A stretch of 64,000 nucleotides of DNA from Simmondsia chinensis (GCA_018398585.1 JAGTTD010000005.1:37884750-37948749), one strand, 5' to 3'; counted from the first letter of the stretch, positions 1 to 10,521 are shown. Notes: generated by a model from the sequence alone, not told the origin. Made by a program: numbers and translations.

Positions 1-732
1 GTGTTATCCCGTATGATACATGGAGGTGTTTATATTTTTTAATTTCTATATTATTACATTGCAATTGTATTAAGTCTTTCTTTTCTTATTTTTTATTTTG
101 TCAATCGTATTTAGTTTATAAGCGTTGTATTATACCATAAATATATAGATCTTAAATTATACGCATAAACATTAGTACATAAAATAACAATTCCCATAAA
201 TGTTGAACATATTAAGATTAAAAACATACCTTAATAATAGCAATCCTTGATTAACTATTGAGTATAGACACCGAAAAATCTGATTTCTCCCTTTTAACCA
301 TTTTCTTTAATTTATGATGTACAATGGAGTATCGCACTTTTAATTGTCTTTCATATTCACGTGTTTATACATTGTGGTAGAGAGAGGATCATACTATTAT
401 TTATAGTGGAGTAAGAAGTGTCTTCCATTGAAACACTAATAGTCGTGTCCTTTTGTTAGTAGACACTTCTTTATTAATAGATATGTTTCTTTACTAAAAG
501 ATATGTCTCTTTACTAAAAAACATATTAAATGGACATGCTTCTTTGTTAAAAGATATGTTTTTTTATTAAGTTATATGTCTTTTCCTTGATAGAGCTGTA
601 AAAATACCTGATTTAGGATTTGAGGGATTTTAAGGAGGGGAGATTTGACAATAATATAATAGAAAGATTAAAAAAGTAGTTGCTAAATTTAATTACATGC
701 TGGAGCTATTAATGAGTGCAAAAAAAGGAAAG
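1..732. other. AT-rich intergenic DNA
   Basis: No gene is recognised. The only internal structure seen is the short tandem repeat at about 462-590, listed separately. Confidence 0.5.
462..590. repeat. Degenerate short tandem repeat
   Basis: Imperfect units built around TTCTTTACTAAAAGATATGT recur about five times with a period near 22 bp. The units diverge and the array shows no coding potential. Confidence 0.5.
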
Positions 733-966
733 GAATATACCCAGTGCCTCCAGGGCTCTCGTCTATGCAGGATCTGGGGGACGGATGTATGCAGCCTTCC
801 CCCTTCAGGGTGTCAACCTGAAGAGGGAAGGCTGCATCCCAATGTCCCCAACCTAAGAGTGAGGACTTCCCAGGAAGTCACCCATCCTGGTACTACTCTT
901 GCCCAACCACACTTAATTTCGGAGTTCTAATGGGATCCAATGACGGCGTGTTGTTGCCCTCTTTGG
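733..966 (-). mobile_element. 5S-headed SINE copy (minus)
   Basis: Read on the minus strand, it opens with AAAGAGGGCA, passes through a 5S rRNA-like block (GGATCCCATTAGAACTCCGA, then the GGATGGGTGAC box) and ends in the Au-SINE-like tail (CACTGGGTATATTCC). The middle is rearranged: the GGAAGGCTGCAT motif occurs once in each orientation. With the copy at 1201 it forms an inverted pair whose heads face each other. Confidence 0.75.
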
Positions 967-1200
967 TATTAAAGTTAATAATAAAATTTAATATTCCTTC
1001 ATTATTTTACAAATAAAAGATATAATACAGTTCAAAATATCTTATGTTACCGCAACTTTTTCGTGAGTGGATAGGGTCTGTTTGGTCAAATTCTTGTACG
1101 AAAGAAGTGTTTTCTAGAGAAAAAAAAGTACCTTTAATTTGAAAAACAAATGTTTTTAAATAAAGTGGATACTTGAAAAACAAATGAAATGTTTTTAAAT

Positions 1201-1440
1201 AAAGAGGGCACCAACACGCCGTCACTAGATCCCAAGAGAACTCCGAAGTTAAGCGTGCTTGGGCGAGAGTAGTACCAGGATGGGTGACCTCCTGGGAAGT
1301 CCTCACCCTCAAGTTGGGGGCACTGGGAAACAATCTCTCTTCAGGTTAACACCCTGAAGGGGGAAGGCTGCGTACATCCCCCCACAGACCCTACTTAGGC
1401 GGGAGCCCTTGAGGTACTGGGTATATTCCTTTTCCTTCCT
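1201..1440 (+). mobile_element. 5S-headed SINE copy (plus)
   Basis: Near full length. Head AAAGAGGGCACCAACACGCC is followed by the 5S-like region with A-box/IE (GTTAAGCGTGCTTGGGCGAG) and C-box (GGATGGGTGACCTCCTGGG). The tail carries GGGAAGGCTGCGTACAT, CAGACCC and GGTACTGGGTATATTCC. No clear target duplication was seen. Confidence 0.82.
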
Positions 1441-2232
1441 TTTTTAGAATTATAGCATTTCTCCTTTAAAAAAAAGCAAAAGTAAAAAAAAAATTATAAA
1501 TCTTTCAGACAAAAGTACTCATATTCTAAGCAGGTTTTACAACAGTGATTTTACAAAAACTCAAAAGAAATTTTTTTTTTTTAAACAGTTTGGCTAAATA
1601 AACCTTAGCACTGTGATTTAATTTCATGATCTGTGATTAATTGGTTATTAGTAAATATATTCTTAAGATAGATAATAATTCAATTTATACGATCTTTTAC
1701 TCTAGAGTGGTACCAAAGTCAATAATCTTAGATAGGAAACTTGTTCCATATTTGATAAATGATTAATAGATACAACTGTCGGGTTTGAGTGTTTTGATTT
1801 TGATGCTTTTTTGTATTCCTTTCTGTTCCCCCTCCGTTTACGAAGTGGCCTAGGCCTCGTCTTTTCGAGTTGCCTGTTTGTTCTTCAGCTTTGTCGATAT
1901 TTATCGGAAAAAAAAGATACAACTGTATATTGTCCAAAAAATTTGTTATTATACATAACTCATTCTTTTAAATCACGATACTGAACACAATTTGCGCTTG
2001 CACATTCAATTTAGTTATATAAATTATGATATTAGATACAGTTCGGCCTATACATATTTAACTTTAAAAAATAACCCCTTAAACTATTTTATTAAACACG
2101 AATTATACCTACACATCAAGTTTAATACTTAAATTAATTACAATTCACTCGTTATTGTCTAATTTTAAGAAGAATTATTGTGTACATAGGGGGTTATTTT
2201 TTAAAATTAGAGATAAAAAAATAACCTTTTTA
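1441..2232. other. AT-rich intergenic DNA
   Basis: No gene or classifiable repeat was recognised here. Short open frames in this stretch have no recognisable motif. Confidence 0.4.
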
Positions 2233-2352
2233 GGGTTGAAAGCCTTGGATACAACTTCCTTTTAGGATAGCACTCTAAGGACGTAAGACTGCATACATCT
2301 CATCCCCCCTTTCCGATCCTGCTCTGGCGGAAGCCTTTGTGGCACTAGTATT
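2233..2352 (+). mobile_element. SINE/LINE tail fragment
   Basis: A degenerate copy of the shared 3' tail (GGTTGAAAGCCTTGGATACA, then GTAAGACTGCATACATC and GCACTAGTATTC). No 5S head is detectable, so this is a 5'-truncated or decayed copy. Confidence 0.5.
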
Positions 2353-2462
2353 CATGTCATCGTAGTATAGATAAAAGCTAACAATATAAAATGTTTTACT
2401 TAATCATCTTTACATATCAAATTTAATGCTTAAACTGAGTATATTTTATTCTTTATGTCTTG

Positions 2463-2715
2463 GTTGCTGGAGCCCTTACGGTGACAGAAGGAATTGAATA
2501 CTGCGTTTTGCTAGGACTCAATCGCATCCATGTTAAAGAAGATAACTTAACGATAGTAAATGTTATCCGAAAGGAAGTCAGATGTCCCTAGCAAAGCAGC
2601 ACCATCGTAGAAGAAACCTAGACTTTGTTGTCAAGTTTCGAAGAGTTCAAAGTAACTCATGTGTATGCGGCATATAACATAGCAACAATTGGTCTCTAAA
2701 GGCAGAGTCGAGGCT
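2463..2715 (+). pseudogene. LINE-type RNase H (RVT_3) remnant
   Basis: Translation from about 2463 reads AGALTVTEGIEYCVLLGLNR, then IHVKEDNLTIVNVIRKEV, and later TLLSSFEEFKVTHVYA. This resembles the plant LINE RNase H fold with its acidic (K/S)-D-N/S-L motif. At least two in-frame stops interrupt it, so it is a dead retroelement fragment. The family call is from remembered motif shape. Confidence 0.6.
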
Positions 2716-2879
2716 ACAAGTATGATAACTTAATCCCGAGTTTGGACAGAATAGTTTTTATTGATTCATTACGATGAACTAATTCTACATAGTCGTCTAG
2801 TGCATTCCTTACTTTCCTTAAAAAAATTGTCACCCTTTTATCTTTACTTTTATTTGATCATATAGTCTTCAGGATAGAG

Positions 2880-3170
2880 TTATTTACACTGTTGGTCTCT
2901 AATGTTTTAAATATGTTCAATTTGATCCGTGTCTTTTCTTTTATATAAAGTGATCCCTAATATTTTATTTTATGATAAAATTGGTATCTACCTGTGAGCA
3001 AAATACGTAAAAAAATAAAAAATAAAAAGATGGGGGACAATTTTATCATAAAATAAAATATTAGAAATTATTTTGATAAAAAAAAGAGAATGATTAATTT
3101 GAACAAAGTTACAAACATTAGAAATTATTTTGAAAAAAAAAGAAGGATGCACGAATTTGAACACACTTAG
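2880..3170. mobile_element. Decayed foldback MITE
   Basis: The ends and the centre are imperfect inverted repeats: GATAAAATTGGTATC on the left answers GACAATTTTATCATA on the right. The terminus GTTATTTACAC resembles the elements at 5900-6180 and 43339-43680. Long-TIR, Mutator-like design is inferred; no clean duplication was found. Confidence 0.4.
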
Positions 3171-3179
3171 GCTATATTT

Positions 3180-3440
3180 GGTGTAAATTGTTAGTTAATG
3201 TTCGTTGTTAGCTGTTTGCTGTTAGCGGATGACTGTTTGTTTTTAAAAGTGAAAAATTACTTTCCAAAGCTAGCTTTTTGTCCCAAAGAATTATACTCAA
3301 ACGCTAAAAGCTAATGCACACTCGAATTATGAAAATCATTACCAAACACAACGTTTACCATTTTGATTAATCAAACATCCAAACACTAACCAAAAAATAT
3401 TTACCGAACACTTAGTTTATCTGTTCGAATAGTTAAAACA
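3180..3440. mobile_element. Probable MITE
   Basis: The left end (TATTTGGTGTAAATTGTTAG) is partly complementary to the right end (CTAACCAAAAAATATTTACC), as in Tourist- or hAT-like foldback MITEs. The class cannot be fixed by eye. Confidence 0.35.
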
Positions 3441-3452
3441 TAGTGTAAAAAT

Positions 3453-3920
3453 TAGGGATGGCAACGGGGTACGGTGGGTACAGGGATGGTTCTCCATACC
3501 CGTACCCACCATCCAATCCATATTTATACTTGCCCCATTACCCGCCAAGGGTATAAAGTGGATACTCATACTCATCCCGGTGGGTACAAACTCAAATGCA
3601 TATTACCCGCAGGTACCTATTATCCCCCTCATATACGTCCTAATATGGATACTTAGCGATTGTCCATACTCACCAATATTAACTAAATATTATATTTTAG
3701 AATCTAACTATAATTTGGTCTAATATTTGACACGAAATCAAGTAATAAAATCAAATATATATTTTTCAAATTTTTAAATAATTAAACTAAAAATTAGGAT
3801 GCATTTGACAGGTATGGGTTGGGTCGGGCACAACATTATAACCGTACCCACCCATATTGGTAGCGGGTATAATAATTTATACAGATCCCACACTTGCTAC
3901 CCGCCTCACTTAAGTTTTAC
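3453..3920. mobile_element. hAT-like MITE relic (TAGGGATGGCAA type)
   Basis: The left end TAGGGATGGCAACGGGGTA and the internal pyrimidine/purine-rich tracts (TACCCGTACCCACC, GGGTATGGGTTGGG) match the element at 25841-26292. The right terminus is eroded and no duplication is visible. Confidence 0.45.
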
Positions 3921-3969
3921 CCTGAAACAATCTAGTTTTGGAGTAGACTAAAAATTAAAGTACTGAAAA

Positions 3970-4512
3970 TAGAGGTGGCCAGCCCCGGCCCGTTGGAAAG
4001 TAGAAATCCCCCAAAATTAAGTTTTTCACTATGAGGGTGGGAGGATTCGAATCCAGACCTCCCGTGTGTTAAGCAAAGTCCTCACCATATAAGCTACAAC
4101 CTTTTTGTGATATATTATGGTAAAAAAAATATTAAAATTATATATATTTCAAAAAAAGGGGTGACCATCTGGGCCTTATAAAGTTTGTTTATAAAAATAT
4201 TTTGAGATATATATGTTTATAAAAAATATTTAAAAATATTACATTAAACACAGAGACAATTGTATTAGGTATGTGTATACCTTATACATTTTGTTTATCC
4301 AATAAAATTAAAAAAATAAATTAGAGCTCACATGATAATTGGTAAGGTTTGTATGTTAGAGGTATGGGCTTCGAATCCCATTAGTGTCATTTTTGTGTAC
4401 AATTTTCATGATATAAAAAAAAAAGAAAAAAAAACTTGGGGGAAGGGAGAGCCGGGCTGGCCGGCCCATTTGAGGGCCAGGCCCAATCCAGCCTGGCCTG
4501 TGGCCACCTCTA
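3970..4512. mobile_element. Non-autonomous hAT with two tRNA-like modules
   Basis: Terminal inverted repeats TAGAGGTGGCC / GGCCACCTCTA border a 543-bp element with GC-rich GGCCC-type subterminal blocks like those of the autonomous hAT at 9992-13181 (TAGTGGTGGCC). The flanking octamers actgaaaa and attcaaat match at only 5 of 8 positions, so the duplication is weak. Inside lie two outward-facing tRNA-like modules. One is on the minus strand (B-box-like GGATTCGAATCC at 4052-4063, A-box-like TAGCTTATATGG at about 4085-4096). The other is on the plus strand (A-like part from 4324, B-like GCTTCGAATCC to 4378). Confidence 0.65.
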
Positions 4513-4724
4513 ATTCAAATCCAAAGAGATAAGAGAGAAAATGTGAAGGATTACATTTCATTTATTGGATACCTTTGGATTACAATGACTACTTCTATTT
4601 ATAGAATATATTCTCCTGAAGTGAGATCCATTATATTATCTATTAGGCTATTCTAATATTGTAGACCCAAATACTTACGTTGGGTACTTATCATACCTGC
4701 CCATTGTCATCCGTAGTTGGGGTG

Positions 4725-5065
4725 TAAATGGGGTGAGTCGAACTGAGCACCCCCATGTTCAAACTCGAGCTCGACAAGGCTTATCGAGCTCGAATTTGAG
4801 CCAAGCTTTTCCAACCTTTGTTTGAGCCTAGTTTGATAAAATTTTAGTGTGTTTGATTCGGCTCGGCTTGACTTGTTAGGCTTATAGAGCCGAGTCGAGC
4901 ATGTTACCGAGCCGAACTTGCTGTCGAGCCGAGCTCGCTACCAAGCGGAGCTTTTCAACTTACTAACGAGCCCTGATCGAGCCCTTTAACGAGCTCTTAT
5001 CGAGCTGTTAGCAAACATTAATGAGCCGAGCACCTCCTGCTCGAACTCTGCTTAATAAGTTATCG
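4725..5065. repeat. GAGCTCG-rich degenerate dispersed repeat
   Basis: Many overlapping GAGCTCG, CGAGCCGAGC and GCTCGGCTTG words in both orientations. Similar degenerate text recurs at about 13370-13540 and 29590-29830. It may be the subterminal array of a hAT MITE family; no termini could be identified. Confidence 0.35.
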
Positions 5066-5247
5066 AGTTTTCATAATGTACATGAACGAGCCATAATTAA
5101 TTTCAAATACGAGTAGTTCATTGAACGTTCGGTTGGTTTATACTCGCTATACATGGTTAAAATAAATATTGGGAATGTTCGCTACTTGAGTAGAAGGCTC
5201 TACAATTCTATGCAAACATCATCACAGATGATTCCAGAAACTCTGCA

Positions 5248-5307
5248 ATGGCACTATCCTCCTATAAAGCATCTCCCATGGCGGAAGTTAGTTACCAATT
5301 GCAGTAG
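5248..5307 (+). promoter_or_regulatory. Possible upstream ORF in CZIB leader
   Basis: An ATG at 5248 opens a 19-codon frame ending in TAG at 5305-5307, 41 nt before the CZIB start codon, with a second in-frame ATG at 5278. If transcription starts upstream of 5248 it could dampen translation of the main frame. This is inference; no transcript start was determined. Confidence 0.35.
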
Positions 5308-5348
5308 CAGTTTTACAGAGAAGGCTTGATCAGCAAGAAAAAGCAAAA

Positions 5349-8300
5349 ATGGTGAATTACATGCTGATGATCAAGGCTGATCTTGAGAATCTCAATAATC
5401 TTCAGCCTCAAGGCGGTTACGATGCTCCTAATTTCACTTTCTACTTCAAGGTTTCCCTTTGTGTTTCTTGTGTTTGTTTGTGTGTGCTAGGGTTTTTGAT
5501 CTGTTTTTTTTGGGCGTCTGCTTTGATTTAAGTGCTGGAATTTGAATGGGCGCATCGTTGCGATCCATAATCGATCTAAGGCAATAAAACAACTCAAAAT
5601 AATATTATATTAGTATAAAATTTGATAATACTTACAATAGTATAAGATTTATAAATATAGGATAAGAGGGAAGAGATAGATTAGAGATAGAAAGCGAAGG
5701 GAGACTTAGAGAAAGAGAGAGAGATTCGACACAATTCTTCATTTATACTTCTTTTATAACGTTTAGTAGCTATATATAGAGTTAGGGGATGAGTATGATT
5801 GTAGTTAAGCTCTTAATTTTTTAATTTATACTTAAATTATCCTCACTTAACTATTATATTTCGGTTTGTATACGCATTGTTTTGGAGTTCTTTAAACCTC
5901 TACGCTACAGTATTTTTAAGTTTGTTTAAATAGGTTCTTCATCTTGTTTTCTATTTAAAATAATCCATAATGTTTGAAACTTTGTTTAATTAAATTCTTC
6001 GTCTTTTCTTTTGTCATGAAATAGAACGTTATGTATAATTTTGAACAAATGAAGAAGCGAGGAACCAAATTGAACAAATTTTGAGAAATCAGGGACTATT
6101 TTTAACAGAAAAAAGGATACAAGACCAATTTAAACAAATTTAGGAGCATACAACGGTGTAAAATGACTCGAGTTGTGATTGTTCTTCTTGTGTTTGTGTT
6201 TCTCTGATGGTGTTGTATGATTGTGTAGTTGAAATGTGAGAGATGTCAAGAAGTGAGCGAGAAGGAGACGTGCGTCACATTAGATGAGGTCGTGCCCATC
6301 CCTCACAGCAAAGGTCATGCCAATCTTGTTCAGAAGGTCTCTCTCTCTTTCAAATTGTCTCGTCTCTTTGTGCACTTTCATAAAGGCCATAGTCGATTTT
6401 AAGATTGTTAGTTCCTTAAAATTGTCACATAGCCGTGATGATTAAGATGTCATGATTCTAGGTTGCAATAGCCTTCACTTGCAATGTTGATATAATGCGT
6501 TGTTTAGCACTTTATTTTTCGATAATTAGCAGCACGGGTGCAGTACAAAATGGACAGCTCAATAAGATGAGACCACAGTTAGCCCGCATAAAAGCGAGAA
6601 TTAGGAAACCAAGGCAAAAACAGCCAAGAAAAAAAAGAAAATAGGACAAAAACAAAACACACGGGCAGGAAAAAAAGGGCACTATAGGGAAACATTACCA
6701 CAAGATGGGATGGGCCAGGAATAGTGGGAGATGGCCAACCGTACTGAAACTGGAGATGAGATTGACAGGGAGTCAGAACACTCAAAACCCTATGAAATTG
6801 GAGATCATGAGTCTTAGTCCCAAGGTGAGGCAATGTTTAGCGCATGAAATTGAAATTAGACTGTTGAATTGCAATTGAAATTTTAATTATATGGAATTGG
6901 AATTAGGATATAATTGAATTTTCTATTCTTTGACTAAACAAAGAATAGAATTGGGAAGTTGAAAACGTAAATTCATATGTGAAACTAATTGTCTTGAGTT
7001 TTGAGTCAATCGAGTTAAATCATTATGGATTTCGGGTCAACTAGGGTCGAGTTTTGGTTGGATTGGATCATTTGCGATTCGAGTCATTTCAAGTTTAGGA
7101 TCAACCTAGGTCAGGTTTTAGCTGTGTCAAATTATATCGTTCTTAAGTCATCAGATTTTGAGTTCATTAGATGTGCTCATTTTAGGATTCGAGTTAGCAC
7201 CAACTAGGTTGGAGCTTGATAGGGTGATTCAGGGCTCGAATCATTTTGTTTTGAGGTAAATCAGGTTGTGTTTCCAATCATGTTTAGTTTTAGTTATCTT
7301 TGGATTTTGACTTAATTAGGTTGGGTTATCTCGGGTAGGATCAATTTGATTGGGTCATGTTCAAGTAGATTCGATTCAGGTTAGGTCATTTCATATTTTA
7401 GTTATCTTGGATTTTGTGTCTATCGGTTTGGATATTTTCAACTTTCAGTGGGTTAGGTTCAGGTCGAGTCAAGTCAATTCAGATTTAAATCAATCAAGTA
7501 GGGTCATTTTGATTTTCGCATCAAATCTAGGTTGATCGTGTGTTTTGGTTTCAAGTCATCTTGGGGTTCGGATTCATTGAGTTGGATCTTTTTGAATTTT
7601 AAATCAGCAGATTATATGAAAATACAATTCCTTACCCTACCCGAATAGATCAGAATGCATAATTTTCAATGAAAACCAAATTTTATGGAATTTGGCAGTG
7701 AAACTGTGAATCTAGTTCCAACAAATGAATCAAACAGCAGAATTGGAATTCCCAAACCCATTTCGTGGCTCTAATTCCATGAGTCTGTTGGCGTGTGACA
7801 GTCCAAACCCGTTATCTTCAGGCTCGTGTCATACTATTATATTGTGTCAAATTTTGCCAGCTCTAGTTAACTCTGCAGACCCATCACTGATTATATGATG
7901 AATGTACCGTATTGGATGAAAAATTTGACGGTTGTGGAAGTCGTGGTGCAGTGCAAGTTTTGTGAAAGGGAGGGGCATATTGCAATGATACCTGGGCAAG
8001 GTCGACCATATACGCAAGAAGATAGTGAAGAAGGGAGGTTCGTCCCCATCATGGCATTTGACTGCAGGGGTTTTGAGCCCCTTGAGTACTCCTTTAAGGG
8101 AGAATGGGAAGCTGAATCTGTAAGTCCCTTTGCTATTTTCACTCTCTATTACTCTCATCTCTCGGGTCGTTTGCTTCATTAGTCTCTAGCATTTGTAAGT
8201 TTGTTCAGATTGCTCTTGTATTATTTTGTTTGAATAAAATTAGTCCCTCATATGGTGACTAGTACTAGTTAGAAGATGAGGGAATGCTTTTGTAATGATA

Positions 8301-9111
8301 CATATATGAATATTTTAAGCAAAGGACAGATGAGGAACTGATTTGGATGGACTTGCAAACATTAGAAACCAACGGAGTAAAGAAGTGGTTTATCTCATTA
8401 TTCACGTTTTGTCACTAAACCTAGTTTTCAATTTTTCAAAAATCTAGAAAGTGCAAAGAGAAACCCAAGCTAGAAAAGCTAGTTTTTGTACAAGTTTATA
8501 GGCCTCATTTGGTTGTCACATGAATCGAATTCCTGTGAGAAATTATATTTCTTAGGTATTTAATTCTTATGTCAACTTCTTAGGAAGTATGTATAAAGTA
8601 TTTGGTTGTCAATACAGGAAATAGAACTTCTCTTGGGAGGCTAGTAAAAAACAAAGGAATTAGAACTTACTGTTAAGAGTAAAAACTCCACACATGAGTA
8701 AAATGTGAATCCTACATAGAAGTTGTAGGAATGAAGAGACCGACATATAAGCCTAATAAGTTACTCCACCTAACTTCAATTAGTTTTAGGATGAAACCCC
8801 ACTTGGGCTTATAGTGGACCTCGTATGTTCCAACCTTGAAGGAATTGGAAATTGCTGACTAATTTTCACTTTTCATTCTTCTTGGCAACCAAACAAGAGG
8901 CCAAATGACAACATTTAATGAATATGTACTTTCTACGTCTACTTTTAGTAACCAAACAAGGCCTAATGTTATCGGTTTCATGGTGCAGGTGAGTGGGACA
9001 CAGTATGAGAACATAGAGCTGAGTGGCGGGGAATGGGCCGAGTACGACGAGAAGGGGAACTGCCCTGTTGCCATAGCCAACCTCCAATCAAGGTTTGATG
9101 TAGTCAAGTAA
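5349..9111 (+). CDS. CXXC zinc-binding protein (UPF0587/CZIB family), four exons
   Basis: Exons are 5349-5450, 6229-6336, 7952-8119 and 8989-9111. All introns begin GT, end AG and are phase 0. The joined product is 166 aa, close to the usual ~160 aa of the eukaryotic family (human C1orf123/CZIB). Exon 1 gives the N-terminal strand (MLMIKADLENLNNLQP). Exon 2 starts LKCERC (C37, C40) and exon 3 starts CKFC (C71, C74), so the four zinc-ligand cysteines sit at two exon starts. Exon 3 also carries the family motifs RPYTQED and FDCRGFEPLEY; exon 4 carries GEWAEYDEKGNCPV. The start was chosen as the ATG that opens the conserved N-terminus. Introns hold MITE and LINE relics. Its biochemical role is poorly known, so only zinc binding is asserted. 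An AATAAA lies 168 nt after the stop. Confidence 0.92.
5900..6180. mobile_element. Decayed foldback MITE in CZIB intron 1
   Basis: The left part (TTCTTCATCTTG, AATGTTTGAAACTTTGTTTAA) answers inversely to the right part (TTAAACAAATTTAGGAGC). Similar arms occur at 2880-3170 and 43339-43680. It is a relic, with no clear duplication. Confidence 0.35.
6514..6700 (-). mobile_element. L1-type LINE 3' end relic
   Basis: Starts with TTTTTCGATAATTAGC, the same form as the LINE 3' ends at 52755 and 53700 (poly-T then GATAATTRG on the plus strand), followed by the same A-rich text (GCAGTACAAAATGGACAGC, ATAGGACAAAAACAAAA). It lies in CZIB intron 2. Confidence 0.45.
6985..7600. repeat. Degenerate GGGTCA/TCGAGTCA-rich repeat in CZIB intron 2
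   Basis: Variants of GGGTCA, TCGAGTCATTT, TTTAGGATCAA and TTGGATTTTG recur throughout at irregular spacing of about 40-60 bp. It has the look of a decayed MITE interior or simple-sequence expansion; the two short open frames in it are not convincing genes. Confidence 0.4.
8501..8963. mobile_element. Tourist/Harbinger-like MITE with nested TRIM-LTR relic
   Basis: The left end GGCCTCATTTGGTTG at 8501 is inversely matched by CAACCAAACAAGAGGCC near 8886-8902 and again by AACCAAACAAGGCC ending at 8963, so the true right end is ambiguous. Inside, 8672-8842 resembles the TRIM LTR at 15289 (ACTCCACACATGAG, GCCTAATAAGTTACTCCACC, CCCCACTTGGGCTTATA). All of this lies in the third CZIB intron. Confidence 0.5.
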
Positions 9112-9278
9112 ACAAAATGCTTCAATTTTCTCTCTAATTTCATCTCCCCAGTTATTAACTTTGTAGTAGATGTTCTAAGGCATTGTGCTGTGTTCTATAT
9201 TGTAAATATGTTTACAAAATGCTGGAGATTTGAATGATTTAACCGTTGTGTTGGATTTTCTTTTGATTTTAACACCAG

Positions 9279-9284
9279 AATAAA
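9279..9284 (+). terminator. Candidate poly(A) signal for CZIB
   Basis: AATAAA, 168 nt after the stop codon. A 5S-headed SINE is inserted immediately downstream, with its target duplication starting at 9290. Use of this signal is inferred. Confidence 0.4.
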
Positions 9285-9289
9285 TGTAA

Positions 9290-9570
9290 TTATGTGTGTA
9301 GTATGGGTTTCCAAAGAGGGCACCAACATGCTGTCACCGGATTCCATAAGAACTCCGAAGTTAAGCGTGCTTGGGCGAGAGTAGTACCAGGATGGGTGAC
9401 CTTCTGGGAAGTCCTTACCCTCACGTTGGAGGCACTGGGAAACAACCTCTGTTCAGGTTAACACCCTGAAGGGAGAAGGTTGCGTACATATGCCCCCCCC
9501 AGACCCTGCGTAGGCGGGAGCCCTTGTGGCACTAGGTATGTTCCTTTCCTTTATGTGTGTAGTATGGGTT
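9290..9570 (+). mobile_element. Full-length 5S-headed SINE with 20-bp target duplication
   Basis: A perfect 20-bp direct repeat, TTATGTGTGTAGTATGGGTT, occurs at 9290-9309 and 9551-9570 and brackets a 241-bp element (9310-9550). The element opens CAAAGAGGGCACCAACATGC, continues into the 5S-like block with A-box, IE and C-box, and ends with the Au-like tail (GTTAACACCCTGAAGGGAGA, GCACTAGGTATGTTCC). The long duplication is typical of target-primed reverse transcription. This copy fixes the true ends of the family. Confidence 0.88.
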
Positions 9571-10244
9571 GAGTTGTAACATTTGTTTTGTGGATTCAAG
9601 TATCTTTTGAATAGGCTTAAGCAAGCTTTGTGAAAAGGCTCCGTTTGGCTAAGCTGTAGAAAATCTATCTTCTAAAAGTATATTTTTGCAGTCCGTGGTA
9701 GAATGTGTTTTTAATTAGGGTGTTTTAGTTTGAATTTTTTTGCTTTGTTTTACTTTTGTTGAGGGCACCAACACGCTGTCCCCGGATCCCATTAGAACTT
9801 CGAAAAGCGTGCTTGGGAGAAAGTAGTACCAAGATGGGTGACCTCCTGGGAAGTTTTCGTGTTGCCAACCCTATAAGGTTGGGGGTCCTCGGAAACAGCC
9901 TCTCGGCAGTGTTATATCCTGAAGGGCCAAGGCTGCGTACAGCCACCCCTCCCAGATCCTGCTTATGCGGGAGGCCCCGAGGCACTGGGTCTAGTGGTGG
10001 CCAACGGGCCGGCTCGGCCCGGAACCGGCTCGGCCCGGCCCAGCCCGCACGGTACTGTAGCGGGCCGGGCTGGGCACAGGCCCGAGGTCCCCCGGGCCGG
10101 GCCTCGGGCCTGTTTTTTTAGGGCCTAGACCCGGCCCGGCCCGGCCCGTGAGCCGGGCCCGTTCCTGGGCCCGGCCCTGCCCAAAAGAGCCAACGGCTCT
10201 TTTTTTAAAAAAAAAAAAAAAAAAAATTATATATATATTTTTTC

Positions 10245-10252
10245 TATAAATA
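10245..10252 (+). promoter_or_regulatory. TATA box of hAT transposase
   Basis: TATAAATA lies 270 nt before the transposase ATG and is followed by a CT-rich leader (10290-10320), a common plant promoter layout. It follows the A-homopolymer and the GC-rich subterminal region. Confidence 0.5.
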
Positions 10253-10521
10253 CTTAAACCTCCCTAACTCATTTTCTCACAAAATCTTCAATTCTTCTCT
10301 CTTCTCTCTCTATACATTCATCATCTCCCATCTTCTCTAATTTGCTAATTGCAAAATTGTGCTCTAAAGTTCGAAGTTCGTAAAGTATTTGGCTGAAGTG
10401 TGAATTTCATTGTTCTCTCGTTTCGGTAATTTTAGTATCGTAATTTTTTTTGATTCGCATTTTTAGTTATTTAATTTGCATTACTACTTGCATTTTATAA
10501 ATAATAATCATTTATACTAAT

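Noticed and set aside
1201..1310. Genuine 5S rRNA genes
   Set aside because: The 5S-like blocks are diverged, lack the normal first nucleotides and the T-run terminator, are single dispersed copies in both orientations, and run into a SINE tail.
4324..4400. Functional tRNA gene
   Set aside because: A- and B-box-like motifs are present, but no acceptor stem, anticodon stem or terminator could be assembled. It belongs to a hAT MITE that recurs.
7847..8179. Minus-strand and alternative frames across CZIB exon 3
   Set aside because: They are shadows of the exon; only the plus-strand frame from 7952 keeps CKFC and FDCRGFEP and has both splice sites.
9290..9570. Cassandra TRIM (5S inside LTRs)
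   Set aside because: No flanking LTR pair, no primer site or purine tract. The ends are (TTG)n or GTATGTTCC with 11-20 bp duplications, which fits target-primed retroposition instead.
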